DNA of 64,000 nucleotides from Desulfobaccales bacterium (GCA_037481655.1 JBBFLF010000002.1:65856-129855), one strand, 5' to 3'. Positions 36,720 to 45,919 are shown, counted from the first letter of the stretch. Program-made: numbers and translations. The notes: generated by a model from the letters alone, not told the origin.

Positions 36720-37046
36720 ATGGGGTTGTGGCTCAAGTGCCCTGAGTGTCAAGAGTTGAACGCCCCCGCTGCCAAGGTGTGTTCTGCCTGCGGCGCGCCC
36801 CTCAGCAATCTGCCCCGGGAAAAACGGGTCTATTATTTCGGGCCGGCGCCGGCCCCCCGGGCCCCGGAGGCACCTGCCGCCGCCGCACCCTTTCCCGCCG
36901 CCGCCGTCTCCCCGGTGCCTGCCATCCGGGAGGAGGTCCCGGAAGCCGTCCCCGAGGCGGCCCCGGCTCCGGAGGGCGCCCCGCCGGCGGGCAATCATCC
37001 TCCCAAAAAGGGGAAGGCCAAGGGCGGCCGTAAAAAGAAAAAGTAG
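36720..37046 (+). CDS. Small zinc ribbon protein with Ala/Pro-rich tail
   Basis: A 108-residue protein. Two CxxC pairs (CPEC and CSAC, within the first 25 residues) form a zinc ribbon. The middle is Ala/Pro-rich and probably unfolded; the C-terminus is Lys-rich (KKGKAKGGRKKKK), suited to nucleic acid or ribosome binding. ATG 36720 follows CCCGGAGGACC. Such zinc-ribbon plus linker proteins are common and uncharacterised. Confidence 0.75.
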   Translation: MGLWLKCPECQELNAPAAKVCSACGAPLSNLPREKRVYYFGPAPAPRAPEAPAAAAPFPAAAVSPVPAIREEVPEAVPEAAPAPEGAPPAGNHPPKKGKAKGGRKKKK

Positions 37047-37088
37047 GGTCGTGCCGGGAGGGGCCGGATGGCGGTGCCCTCCCGTCCT

Positions 37089-37949
37089 TCATCTCCCTCC
37101 GACACCGTTGCCCTCCTCCTGACCATACCGGGCCAGGATTCCCAGAAGCAATTCCACCAGACGGGGTTCCGCCGCGGCCACCGTGGCGATGATCTCCGCC
37201 AGGTCGATGGGGGCCATGGCGTCGGGGAGGTTGACGTTGCTGATCACCGACAGCCCCAGAACTTTCAGGCCGGCGTGCACGGCGACGATGACCTCGGGCA
37301 CGGTGGACATGCCCACGGCATCGGCGCCCAGCAGGCGCAGCATGCGGGTTTCCGCCGGCGTCTCCAGCGACGGGCCCCGCACCGCCACATAAACCCCCTG
37401 GCGCAGGCGCAGGCGTCGTTCCCGGGCCACCTCCTCCGCCAGGGCCCGCAATCCCGAATCATACACCCGGCTCATGTCCGGAAACCGGGGGCCCCAGTCG
37501 TCCAGGTTGGCCCCCACCAGGGGATTGTCGCCCTGAAAGTTGATGTGGTCGGTGATGAGCATCAGGTCCCCGGCCTGAAAGAGGGGATGGAGACCGCCGG
37601 CGGCATTGCACACCGCCAGGACCTCCCCGCCCAGCGCCGCCAGGAGGCGGACCGGCAGGGTCACTTGCCGTGGACTCAAGCCCTCATAGAGATGGAAGCG
37701 TCCCTGGAAGACCAGCACCGGGACGCCGGCCAGCCGGCCCCAGGCCAGCCGCCCGGCATGGCTGGGGGTGGTGGAGGGGGGAAAATGGGGAATTTCTTCA
37801 TAGCTGAGAGCGCCGCCACCTTCCAGGTGCTCCGCCAGCCGGCCCTGGCCGGTACCCAGAATGATGCCCCAGCGGGGAACAAAGGGAAGCCTTCGCCGTA
37901 GAAAGGCCGCGCCTTCTTCTACCTGTTGGCGATAATCCATCATTGCCAT
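37089..37949 (-). CDS. punA: Purine nucleoside phosphorylase
   Basis: About 284-286 residues. The trimeric PNP family (type I) that splits guanosine or inosine with phosphate. GIILGTGQGRLAEHL, the HAGRLAWGRLAGVPVLVFQGRFHLYEG segment, CNAAGGLHP, DHINFQGDNPLVGAN and AVGMSTVPEVIVA, AISNVN-like ending are typical. The exact start among three close ATGs (37949, 37943, 37940) is uncertain; an AT-rich promoter-like region lies just upstream. It faces the DUF134 gene divergently. Confidence 0.94.
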   Translation of the reverse strand: MAMMDYRQQVEEGAAFLRRRLPFVPRWGIILGTGQGRLAEHLEGGGALSYEEIPHFPPSTTPSHAGRLAWGRLAGVPVLVFQGRFHLYEGLSPRQVTLPVRLLAALGGEVLAVCNAAGGLHPLFQAGDLMLITDHINFQGDNPLVGANLDDWGPRFPDMSRVYDSGLRALAEEVARERRLRLRQGVYVAVRGPSLETPAETRMLRLLGADAVGMSTVPEVIVAVHAGLKVLGLSVISNVNLPDAMAPIDLAEIIATVAAAEPRLVELLLGILARYGQEEGNGVGGR

Positions 37950-38009
37950 ATAATAATCTATATCTACTCGCTCAAGATCAGAGGCTTATTCAGCCTAAAG
38001 AGAATTTCC

Positions 38010-38024
38010 CTTGACGTCAAGAAG
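38010..38024. promoter_or_regulatory. Palindromic site, possible operator
   Basis: CTTGACGTCAAG (38010-38021) is a perfect 12-base palindrome in the divergent region between the PNP gene and the DUF134 regulator. A similar TGACGTCGAAGAA occurs at 38083-38095. It may be the binding site of the HTH protein encoded next to it. Confidence 0.4.
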
Positions 38025-38106
38025 CCGGAGGAGAAAAATACTCCTGCAGGCGAGGGTGAGAGTGCAGGGGGCCTTGGGGGACTGACGTCGAAGAAACGGG
38101 TCGCTG

Positions 38107-38547
38107 ATGTCCAGACCGAGAAAATGTCGCTGGGTGGAGCGGGAGCCCGGGGTGACCTATTTCAAGCCCCAGGGGGTGCCGCTGAAGAATCTGGAGCAGG
38201 TCATCATCACCGTGGATGAGCTGGAGGCCTTGCGGCTGTCGGATCTGCTGAACCACAGCCATGAAGCCACGGCCCAGCAGATGAAGGTCTCCCGGCCCAC
38301 CGTCACCCGCATGTTGGCCCGGGCCCACCGGGCCATTGCCGACGCCCTGGTGAACGGCAAGGCCATCCGCATCGAAGGAGGGGATTATATCCTGGAGACC
38401 TGCCACACCTGCTGTCCTACCTGTGGCAAGCCTCTCCATCGACTCACCCCATTACCCGACAACACCGTCTGTCACGCCTGCGAGAGGGGAGAGGAGGGAG
38501 AGGCGACTCCGGCGCCGGAGGGGGGATCCCAGGAGGGTGAAGGGTGA
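38107..38547 (+). CDS. DUF134 family helix-turn-helix protein
   Basis: A 146-residue protein of the DUF134/UPF0251 family. RPRKCRWVEREPGVTYFKPQG, the VDELEALRLSDLL segment, and an HTH (TAQQMKVSRPTVTRMLARAHRAIADAL) define the family; a Cys-rich part (CHTCCPTCGKPL, then CHAC) follows and may bind metal or an iron-sulfur cluster. Members are thought to be transcription regulators. Its stop overlaps the purM GTG start, so it is translationally coupled to purM. The start has no strong ribosome binding site. Confidence 0.9.
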   Translation: MSRPRKCRWVEREPGVTYFKPQGVPLKNLEQVIITVDELEALRLSDLLNHSHEATAQQMKVSRPTVTRMLARAHRAIADALVNGKAIRIEGGDYILETCHTCCPTCGKPLHRLTPLPDNTVCHACERGEEGEATPAPEGGSQEGEG

Positions 38548-39587
38548 GGGAGGAACTGACCTACAAAGAGGCCGGGGTGGATATCGACAAGGCGGATGCC
38601 TTTGTGGACTCCATCCGGACTCTGGTCAAATCCACTTTCCGCACCGGGGTGTTGGGGGATGTGGGGGGCTTTGGCGGCCTCTTTCACCTGGACCCCAACC
38701 GCTATCGCGACCCTGTCCTTGTCGCCTCCACCGACGGGGTGGGCACCAAGCTCAAGGTGGCCATCCTCATGGGGCGCCACGACACCATCGGCATCGATCT
38801 GGTGGCCATGTGCGTCAATGACATCCTGGTGCACGGCGCCGCGCCGTTGTTCTTCCTGGATTATCTGGCCATGGGGAGGCTGGAGCCCGAGATTGCCACC
38901 CAGATCCTGGAGGGCATCGCCGCCGGCTGCCGGCAGGCCCGGTGCGCGCTCATCGGCGGCGAAACCGCCGAGATGCCCGGGGTCTATCAGCCGGGGGACT
39001 ATGATCTGGCGGGCTTTGCGGTGGGGGTGGTGGAGCGCTCCCAGCTCCTGGACGGCTCGGACATCGGGGTGGGGGACAAAATCCTCGGTTTGGCCAGCAA
39101 CGGCCTGCATGCCAACGGCTTCTCCCTGGTGCGCAAGGTCTTCTTTGACCGCCTGGGGCTTACGGTCCACCAGGAAATTCCGGAGCTGGAGGGCCCTCTG
39201 GGGGAGGAGCTCCTCAAGCCCACCCGCATCTATGTGGAGCCGGTCCTCAACCTCATGCGGGACCTGCCTCCTCGGGGCATCGCCCACATCACCGGGGGGG
39301 GCCTGGTGGGCAATCTGCCCCGCATCCTTCCCAAGGGCTGTCAGGCGGTGCTGCACCGGGGCTCCTGGCCGGTGCCGACCATCTTCCGGGTCCTGCAGGA
39401 GCGGGGGAACATCCCGGAATCCGAGATGTGGCGCACCTTCAACCAGGGCATCGGCCTGGTGCTGGTGGTGCGGCCGGAGCAGGTGTCCGATACCCTCCTG
39501 CGTCTTCAGGGCCTCCATGAGGAGGTCCATGTCATCGGGGAGATCGTCGCCCGCCGCCCCGAGGCCCCGCCGGTGGTCTTCACCTGA
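38544..39587 (+). CDS. purM: Phosphoribosylformylglycinamidine cyclo-ligase (AIR synthetase)
   Basis: A 347-residue enzyme closing the imidazole ring to AIR in purine synthesis. TYKEAGVDIDKADAFV, STDGVGTKLKVA, DLVAMCVNDILVHGAAPLFFLDY, IGGETAEMPGVY and the C-terminal HITGGGLVGNLPRILP are diagnostic. The start is GTG 38544 overlapping the DUF134 stop by four bases. AIR is also the precursor for ThiC/BzaF, which lies 4 kb downstream. Confidence 0.96.
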   Translation: MREELTYKEAGVDIDKADAFVDSIRTLVKSTFRTGVLGDVGGFGGLFHLDPNRYRDPVLVASTDGVGTKLKVAILMGRHDTIGIDLVAMCVNDILVHGAAPLFFLDYLAMGRLEPEIATQILEGIAAGCRQARCALIGGETAEMPGVYQPGDYDLAGFAVGVVERSQLLDGSDIGVGDKILGLASNGLHANGFSLVRKVFFDRLGLTVHQEIPELEGPLGEELLKPTRIYVEPVLNLMRDLPPRGIAHITGGGLVGNLPRILPKGCQAVLHRGSWPVPTIFRVLQERGNIPESEMWRTFNQGIGLVLVVRPEQVSDTLLRLQGLHEEVHVIGEIVARRPEAPPVVFT

Positions 39588-39931
39588 ATTTCCCCCCTCC
39601 CTGAAGCTGGCAGATTGTGCATGGGACCTTGTGAAAGCGATTTTTGAGGGGGGGAGCCCAGGCGTTAGGCCCCCCGCCTTCCCCCCAAACTTTCCCCTTT
39701 AGCTTAGAGGAACCGAGTCCAAGGCCTCCGTGGGGTGGATGAGTCCGGCAGCGGGGGGAGGGGTCCGCGGCTCTGGCCTCTTCCAGAAACTAGCTGCACC
39801 AGTCTCAGCCTCAATGGCTTTCGCCGCCGGCTCCGTTCCAGCCCAAACCGGCTGGCAGACGGTAAGGATTTTGGGCCTTCTATCGGCGTTGGGGCGAGGA
39901 AAAAGGAGAGGCAGGGCAGGAGTGCTGCTTC
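39588..39931. other. 344-base gap between convergent purM and tsaB
   Basis: A hairpin of a G7 run (39648-39654) and a C6 run (39670-39675) lies 60 bases after purM and could end transcription from either side, though it lacks a proper T-tract on the plus strand. Nothing else was recognised. Confidence 0.5.
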
Positions 39932-40594
39932 TCACAGCGCCGGGCGGAGGTAAGTGGGGAGCAAGGTGGCGGGCGAGACGCCGGCACCCCGGTCGAGGCG
40001 CTCCTGTGCCAGCCGGGCCAAGGTGGCGGCCTGGGGGGAGCGCAGCTCCGGGGGGGCGAGGACCAGGCCTGGTGGCAGCAGGGGCTTCAGAAAATCTGCA
40101 TGAACGCTCAACCCCGGGCCGGTGAGGACCAGGGGGGGACGCAGCCGGGAGGGCAGGTGCCCCACCGGCAGCCGCTCCGGCTCCCCCAGGGCCACCGGGG
40201 TCGCGGCCTCGCAGCGAAACAGGCCCAGATAGACCTCCCCCCGTTTGGCGTCCACCAGCACCCCCACCGGCTCGGGGCGGAACGGCAGGCGGGCGGCGAT
40301 CACCTCCAGGGTGGAGACCGGCACCACCGGCACCTGCAGGGCGAAGGCCAGGGTCTTCACCGTGGCAATGCCGATGCGCAGGCCGGTGAAATTCCCCGGC
40401 CCTTGACTCACCGCCAGGGCCCGCACCTGGGAGAGACTGCGGCCGGCCTCCTTTAACAGGGTCTCCACCGCCGGCAGGAGATGGCGCAGGTAGGCCCCGG
40501 GGAGGGCCTGGGAGATCTCCCCCACCACCTGCCCCTCCTCCCACAGGGCCACGCTGCCCTGTTCGGTGGCCGTCTCCACTGCCAGAAGCAACAT
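39932..40594 (-). CDS. tsaB: tRNA threonylcarbamoyladenosine biosynthesis protein TsaB
   Basis: A 220-residue partner of TsaD in t6A37 synthesis. LLAVETATEQGSVALWEEG and the segment VSQGPGNFTGLRIGIATVKTLAFAL are TsaB hallmarks (ASKHA fold). It lacks the metal-binding residues of TsaD, as expected. Length is normal. It stands downstream of rseP on the same strand but 200 bases away. Confidence 0.93.
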   Translation of the reverse strand: MLLLAVETATEQGSVALWEEGQVVGEISQALPGAYLRHLLPAVETLLKEAGRSLSQVRALAVSQGPGNFTGLRIGIATVKTLAFALQVPVVPVSTLEVIAARLPFRPEPVGVLVDAKRGEVYLGLFRCEAATPVALGEPERLPVGHLPSRLRPPLVLTGPGLSVHADFLKPLLPPGLVLAPPELRSPQAATLARLAQERLDRGAGVSPATLLPTYLRPAL

Positions 40595-40795
40595 CTGTGT
40601 TTCTCTGGGTACTGCCTCAGAAAAAGATGGCGGCGCTGTGTGCTCCCTTTCTGGGAGATGCGCGCCTTACGGGCACGGTGCCCGGCCCCGTGCCGGGTCG
40701 GGGCTCGGGCATCAAAGGATGGCCCCGGTGGCCGGGGATTGTTCCCCCAACCAGCGGCCCCTTGCCTTGCAGAGCGCTTTGCCTGCCCCCGGAGA

Positions 40796-41863
40796 TTAAC
40801 CTCCATGAAAGAGGCGCTGCAGGTCCTGATAAAAGATCATCACCATCAGGGCCAGGATGATCATCAGCCCCAGGGCCTGGGCGGCCTCCCGGTATTTCAT
40901 GGCCATGGGCTTGCCCCGGATGGCTTCCCAGAGGATGAAAAGCATGTGCCCCCCGTCCAGGACGGGAATGGGGAGCAGGTTGAGGAGGGTGAGGTTGACA
41001 CTCAGGAAGGCCATGAATTGCACCAGGGCATAGACCCCCTGCTCCGCCTGCTGGCCGGCCATCTGGGCGATGAGGATGGGTCCTCCCAGGGTGCTGGCGG
41101 GCAGCTCCCGACTGATGAGCTTCCAGAGGTGCAGCGCCGTGAGTTCCGCCATCCGCCCGGTGGTGAGAATCCCCTGGCTCAGGGCGGTGAGGGGCCCCAC
41201 CTGGGAGACCGCCAGATGCTGGCCGGCGCTCACGCCGATGAGCGGCGCAGACACCTTTTTCCCAAAGAGGTCCGTGGTCTCCATGCGGCGGGGGGTGATG
41301 GTCAGGGTGAGAAGCTCGTTTCCCCGCTGCACGCTGAAGGTCAGGGGGCGCTCCCCTGCGGAGCGCACCGCCTGCACCAGTTCGTCCCAGCGGGAAATGG
41401 GGCGCCCGTCAATGGCGGTCACCAGGTCATCCTTCTTCAAGCCGGCTTCGGCCGCGGGGGAATTCGCCATCACCTCGCCCACCCGAGGGAGGACATAGGG
41501 GATGCCGCTCAGGGCGAAGATGAGGCTTAAGGCCGCCACGGCAAAGAGGAGGTTGAAGCCGGGGCCGGCCAGTACGATCAGGGCCCGGTGCCACAGGGGA
41601 TGATGCGAAAACGAGCGGTGCTCTTCTCCCGGAGGGACGGGATCGGTGGGGTTCTCCCCCAAGAGCTTGACATATCCCCCCAAGGGGATGATGGAGAGCC
41701 GGTATTCGGTTTCGCCCCATTTTTTGCTGAGGAGTTTGGGAGGGAAACCCAGGGAAAAGGCCTCCACCTTGACGCCCAAAAGTTTGGCCAAGAGAAAATG
41801 GCCGAACTCATGCACAAAGATGAGAAGGCCCAGCACCACAATGGTGGCGATGACAGTGGTCAT
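40796..41863 (-). CDS. rseP: Site-2 zinc protease RseP
   Basis: A 355-residue membrane metalloprotease. HEFGH is at about residues 18-22 in the first helix, a PDZ domain follows (VGEVMANSPAAEAGLKKDDLVTAIDG in part), and the NLLPIPVLDGGH segment provides the third zinc ligand. Start ATG 41863 gives the usual N-terminus; the frame upstream belongs to noise. It is encoded 22 bases after dxr, a common pair. It likely cleaves anti-sigma factor remnants in envelope stress. Confidence 0.95.
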   Translation of the reverse strand: MTTVIATIVVLGLLIFVHEFGHFLLAKLLGVKVEAFSLGFPPKLLSKKWGETEYRLSIIPLGGYVKLLGENPTDPVPPGEEHRSFSHHPLWHRALIVLAGPGFNLLFAVAALSLIFALSGIPYVLPRVGEVMANSPAAEAGLKKDDLVTAIDGRPISRWDELVQAVRSAGERPLTFSVQRGNELLTLTITPRRMETTDLFGKKVSAPLIGVSAGQHLAVSQVGPLTALSQGILTTGRMAELTALHLWKLISRELPASTLGGPILIAQMAGQQAEQGVYALVQFMAFLSVNLTLLNLLPIPVLDGGHMLFILWEAIRGKPMAMKYREAAQALGLMIILALMVMIFYQDLQRLFHGG

Positions 41864-41885
41864 GAGGAAAAGATCTCCCGCAGGG

Positions 41886-43058
41886 TCATGAGATGGCGCC
41901 GGCGGTCTGGCGTATGAGTTGCTCGGCCCGCTCCCGGGCCCAGTCATTGACGGCCAGCACCTGCTCCAGGTTGGCCAGAGGCTCCGGCTGATGGGCCGCC
42001 ATGGTGTCCGCCACCACCCGAGGGATGCCCATAAACGGCAGGCGGCCGGCCAGAAAGGCGGCCACCGCCACTTCGTTGGCGGCGTTGAGCACCGCCGGCA
42101 TGGTGCCGCCGATGGCCGCGGCCTCATACCCCAAAGCCAGGGCCGGAAAGCGCCCCGTATCCGGGGCCTCGAAGGTGAGCTGGGCCACCCGGGTCAGATC
42201 CAGGGGTTCGCCGTTCAGAGGCAGGCGCCGGGGGTAGGTCAAGGCATAGGCGATGGGCAGGCGCATGTCCGGCCAGCCCAGTTGGGCCAATACCGAGCCG
42301 TCCACAAATTCCACCAGGGAGTGAATGATGCTCTGGGGGTGGATGAAGACCCGGATGCGTTCCGGCGGCAGGCCGAAGAGCACCGCCGCCTCAATGACCT
42401 CCAGAGCCTTGTTCATCATGGTGGCGCTGTCAATGGTGATCTTGGCCCCCATGGCCCAGTTGGGGTGCTTCAGGGCCTCTTTGGGGGTGGCGGCGGCCAG
42501 TTGCTCCCGGGACCAGGTGCGGAAAGGGCCGCCCGAGGCGGTGAGCCAGAGGCTGCGCACCTCCTCGGAGGGGTGCCCGTGCAGGGCCTGGAAGATGGCG
42601 CTGTGCTCGCTGTCCACCGGGATCAAGGCCACACCGTGCTCCTTCACGGCCTGCATGACCAGGGAGCCGGCGGCCACCAGGGTCTCCTTGTTGGCCAGGG
42701 CCACGTCCTTGCCGGCCAGGATGGCGGCGTAGGTGGGGGCCAGGCCCACCGCTCCCACCATGGCGGAGAGCACCAGGTCCACCTCCGGCAGGGTGGCCAC
42801 GGCCTGGGGACCCTCGGGGCCCACCAGGATGTCGGGAACCGCTTCCGCCCCCAGCCGCGCCTTGAGCTCGGCCGCCACTTCCGGGGTCTCCACCGCCACC
42901 ACCGCCGGCCGGAAGCGGCGCACCTGCTCGGCCAGGCGGGCGGCATTGCGCCCCGCCGCCAGCCCCACCACCCGGAACTCCTGGGGATGCTCCGCCACCA
43001 CGGACAGGGCATTCATGCCGATGGAGCCGGTGGAGCCCAGAATGGCCAGTCCCTTCAT
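41886..43058 (-). CDS. dxr: 1-deoxy-D-xylulose 5-phosphate reductoisomerase
   Basis: A 390-residue enzyme making MEP, the first committed step of the non-mevalonate isoprenoid pathway. The NADPH motif LGSTGSIGMNAL is at residues 7-18; ALANKETLVAAG, VDSEHSAIFQAL, TASGGPFR and KITIDSATMMNK follow, as in all Dxr. It leads the dxr-rseP pair; the usual upstream cdsA, uppS genes are not here. Confidence 0.97.
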   Translation of the reverse strand: MKGLAILGSTGSIGMNALSVVAEHPQEFRVVGLAAGRNAARLAEQVRRFRPAVVAVETPEVAAELKARLGAEAVPDILVGPEGPQAVATLPEVDLVLSAMVGAVGLAPTYAAILAGKDVALANKETLVAAGSLVMQAVKEHGVALIPVDSEHSAIFQALHGHPSEEVRSLWLTASGGPFRTWSREQLAAATPKEALKHPNWAMGAKITIDSATMMNKALEVIEAAVLFGLPPERIRVFIHPQSIIHSLVEFVDGSVLAQLGWPDMRLPIAYALTYPRRLPLNGEPLDLTRVAQLTFEAPDTGRFPALALGYEAAAIGGTMPAVLNAANEVAVAAFLAGRLPFMGIPRVVADTMAAHQPEPLANLEQVLAVNDWARERAEQLIRQTAGAIS

Positions 43059-43162
43059 CTACGCCTCTTTGCAAGAATGTGACCACATTCTATCCCATTC
43101 CCGGGCAGGCTGCAAAGAAATGCGGCTTTTCGGGTCATCTTCCTTTTATGACCGGCTCCGGA

Positions 43163-43168
43163 TACAAT
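43163..43168 (+). promoter_or_regulatory. Possible -10 box upstream of the thiC-like gene
   Basis: TACAAT within GGATACAATTAAA, about 75 bases before the start codon. The -35 region is poor. No TPP (THI-box) riboswitch core was seen between dxr and this gene. Confidence 0.35.
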
Positions 43169-43241
43169 TAAAACTACTTATCAGCGGTTATGGGGCTGGA
43201 AGCACCGGCCCCGTGGGAGATACTCCGGGAAGGGAACCGGC

Positions 43242-44501
43242 ATGACGCAACGTGAGGCGGCTCTGGCAGGCAAAATCACCCCGGCCATGCAGCAGGCGGC
43301 GGCGGCCGAAGGGCTTAACCCGGAGGCCATCCGTCAGGGCCTGGCGGAGGGCCGCCTGGTGGTGCCGGCCAACATCCACCACGAGGGGCTGAAGGCCATC
43401 GCCATCGGCCGGGGAGTGAGGGTCAAGACCAACGCCAATATCGGCACCTCCCCCCACGATATCAGCCTGGACAAGGAGCTGGCCAAGCTGGCCGCGGCCC
43501 TGCAGCACGGCGCCGACGCCATCATGGACCTGTCCACCGGCGGTCCTTTGGATCTGATCCGCGCCACTCTGCTGCGGGAGTGTCCGGCGCCTTTCGGCAC
43601 CGTGCCCATCTACCAGATCATGGTGGAGGCCAAAAGCCTGGAGGAAGTGCAGGCCTCCTGGTTTCTGGACATGGTGGCCCACCACGCCGAGCAAGGGGTG
43701 GATTTTGTCACCGTGCACTGCGGCGTCACCCGGGCGGCCCTGCCCTATCTCAAGAAACGGGTCACCGGAGTGGTCTCCCGGGGCGGCTCCTTCACCGTGG
43801 CCTGGATGCGCCGCCACGGCAAGGAAAACCCGTTATTTGAACATTTTGATCAACTATTGGACATTGCCCGGACCCATGACGTCACCCTGTCTTTGGGGGA
43901 TGGCCTCAGGCCCGGGTGCCTGGCGGACGCCACCGACCGGGCCCAGCTCCATGAGCTGAAGACCCTGGGCACCTTGGTGAAACGGGCCTGGGAGGCCGGG
44001 GTGCAGGTGATGGTGGAAGGGCCGGGGCATCTGCCGTTGCACGCCATCGCCAAAAACATCCGCCTGCAGCAGAAATACTGCCACGGCGCCCCCTTCTATG
44101 TGTTGGGGCCGCTGGTCACCGACGTGGCCGCGGGTTACGATCACATCGCCGGGGCCATCGGCGGGGCCTACGCCGCCTGGCTGGGCGCCTCCTTTTTGTG
44201 CTATGTCACACCTGCCGAACACCTGAAGCTGCCGGAAGTGGAGGACGTGGTGGAGGGGGTGATCGCCGCCCGCATCGCCGCCCACGCCGCCGACGTGGCG
44301 TTGGGAATCCCCGGGGCGGCGGAGTGGGATCTCAGGATGTCCCAGGCCCGCCGGGCCTTGGACTGGCAGCGCCAGATCGAGCTCAGCATCGATCCGGACA
44401 AGGCCCGGCGCTACCGGGAGCTGAGCCAGGCCAAAGAGGACCAGTGCACCATGTGCGGCCGGTTTTGTGCCATGAAGGTCTTCGACGAGAAGTTTGACTG
44501 A
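43242..44501 (+). CDS. thiC: ThiC-family radical SAM enzyme (HMP-P synthase, or BzaF-type)
   Basis: A 419-residue enzyme turning AIR into either HMP-P (thiamine) or 5-hydroxybenzimidazole (cobamide lower ligand). VKTNANIGTSPHD, DAIMDLSTGGPLDLIR, SRGGSFTVAWMRRHGKENPLF, MVEGPGHLPLHAI and VTPAEHLKLP are ThiC motifs. The length is that of the short anaerobe type without the N-terminal domain. The C-terminal cluster motif CTMCGRFC is C-x2-C-x3-C, where long ThiC enzymes have Cx2Cx4C. There is no TPP riboswitch. BzaF is a close paralogue in related anaerobes, and a cobalamin uptake operon lies nearby, so the product needs testing. Confidence 0.88.
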   Translation: MTQREAALAGKITPAMQQAAAAEGLNPEAIRQGLAEGRLVVPANIHHEGLKAIAIGRGVRVKTNANIGTSPHDISLDKELAKLAAALQHGADAIMDLSTGGPLDLIRATLLRECPAPFGTVPIYQIMVEAKSLEEVQASWFLDMVAHHAEQGVDFVTVHCGVTRAALPYLKKRVTGVVSRGGSFTVAWMRRHGKENPLFEHFDQLLDIARTHDVTLSLGDGLRPGCLADATDRAQLHELKTLGTLVKRAWEAGVQVMVEGPGHLPLHAIAKNIRLQQKYCHGAPFYVLGPLVTDVAAGYDHIAGAIGGAYAAWLGASFLCYVTPAEHLKLPEVEDVVEGVIAARIAAHAADVALGIPGAAEWDLRMSQARRALDWQRQIELSIDPDKARRYRELSQAKEDQCTMCGRFCAMKVFDEKFD

Positions 44502-44730
44502 GGCGCCGGCAGGGAGAGGCCAGGGGCTAAGGTGCAAGAAGGGTGGAGACCTGATGGGCGGGCAGCGATGGAGGGCCCAGAAGGAGCCAGCACCCATGTG
44601 AAGATGAGGCCGGGATACCTTTCGTCCGAAAAGTCTTTTCCTCAATCCCTGGGCTGGTCCCGGAAACCCCGGAAGCTCCCCTCCCCCTACAAAGCGGTGA
44701 GTTGCGACGCTGAAAGTGCCTCTTCCCCCC

Positions 44731-44760
44731 TTGACAAAGGGGCGGAATTTTCCCTATATT
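44731..44760 (+). promoter_or_regulatory. Sigma-70 promoter of tRNA-Gln
   Basis: TTGACA at 44731-44736 and TATATT at 44755-44760 are separated by 18 bases, and the tRNA starts 12 bases downstream. Confidence 0.85.
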
Positions 44761-44771
44761 GAAAACGTAGC

Positions 44772-44845
<74 letters not shown>

Positions 44846-44908
44846 AATTTTTTGGATATTCGATGGGTTAGGGGGCGTTCAGCAGCCGGCCCCGTCTCTC
44901 CACCATGT

Positions 44909-44946
44909 CCCCGCTCGGTCAGCCGCAGAGCGGGGCTTTTTTTTTC
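44909..44946 (+). terminator. Rho-independent terminator after tRNA-Gln
   Basis: CCCCGCTC (44909-44916) pairs with GAGCGGGG (44928-44935) and is followed by C and nine T. Confidence 0.9.
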
Positions 44947-45133
44947 GGTTCACCTTCATCCTCCTGTCCCCCCGCTTTCTTGTTCGGACCCAGTCAGATC
45001 TTGGGTTTTCGGGTTTCCTTGGCGGGGAATGTGTTCCGGACGGCACCTCCGATGGCCAGGAAGGCGTGGAGTCAGCTGCCTCGGCAATAGCGGGAGCCTT
45101 GGTATTTTTCCTGACCACGCCTCGGCCCGCCCT

Positions 45134-45919
45134 TTAGATGTGAATCCCGAAATAGATCAGGATGTATTTCAGGGAGACGTATAAAAACAGCAGGCCGAAG
45201 AGGGCCTTCAGAATGTGGGGCTTGATTTTGGCCACCAGCCTGGCCCCGAAGATGGCGCCGATGAGGGCGCCCACTCCCAGAGCCACGGCAGCCGGAATAT
45301 TCACCGCTTGCTGATAGAACTTAAAGATGGCCCCCACCAGGGCCATCCAGACAAAGGCGGCCATGGAGGTGCCGATGGCCAGTTTGACCGGGGCCTTGAG
45401 GAAATAGATGTAGGAAGGGACCAAGGCGTAGCCGCCGCCCAGGCCGATGATGCCGGTGAGGGTGCCGATGGCCGAGCCCAGCACCGTTTTGGCCAGGGGG
45501 GTGCCGGGAATGGCGGTGCCCGCGGCCTGCGGGGGCCCTGTCACCAGCAGGCCTTCATACAGCATGCGCAGGGACACCACAATGAAGGCCAGGCCGATGA
45601 TCAGGTCGATGAGGGCGCCATAGGGCTTCAGATAGCCGAAGATGATGGAGCCGATGATGACCCCGAGGATGCCGCTGTAGCCGGTGAGGAGGGAGGTCTC
45701 GGCATCCACGTTTTTCATGCGCCAGTGCTGGATAGCACCGGAGGCGGCGGTGAAGACCACGGCGGTGAGGGTGGTGCCCACCGCCAGGGCTGGGTCGAAG
45801 TGAAACCCGAAGCGGATGACCGGCATCATCAGGGCGCAACCGCCGGTGCCCAGCAATCCGCCGATCACCCCGGCCGCAAGGCCGGTGACGAAATAAATGG
45901 CGTATATGGCATAAAACAT
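45134..45919 (-). CDS. TauE/SafE-family membrane permease (DUF81)
   Basis: A 261-residue protein with about seven or eight membrane helices. The paired motifs GVIGGLLGTGGCALMMPVIR in the first half and LTGIIGLGGGYALVPSY in the second are the repeat signatures of the TauE/SafE family, exporters or importers of sulfite, sulfoacetate and other organosulfur or organic anions. The start ATG 45919 removes a short non-conserved N-terminus. It stands alone between the tRNA-Gln terminator and the cobalamin operon, so its substrate is open. Confidence 0.9.
   Translation of the reverse strand: MFYAIYAIYFVTGLAAGVIGGLLGTGGCALMMPVIRFGFHFDPALAVGTTLTAVVFTAASGAIQHWRMKNVDAETSLLTGYSGILGVIIGSIIFGYLKPYGALIDLIIGLAFIVVSLRMLYEGLLVTGPPQAAGTAIPGTPLAKTVLGSAIGTLTGIIGLGGGYALVPSYIYFLKAPVKLAIGTSMAAFVWMALVGAIFKFYQQAVNIPAAVALGVGALIGAIFGARLVAKIKPHILKALFGLLFLYVSLKYILIYFGIHI

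Noticed and set aside
43087-43241. TPP riboswitch upstream of the thiC-like gene
   Set aside because: The CTGAGA and ACCTGATC-type core sequences are missing.
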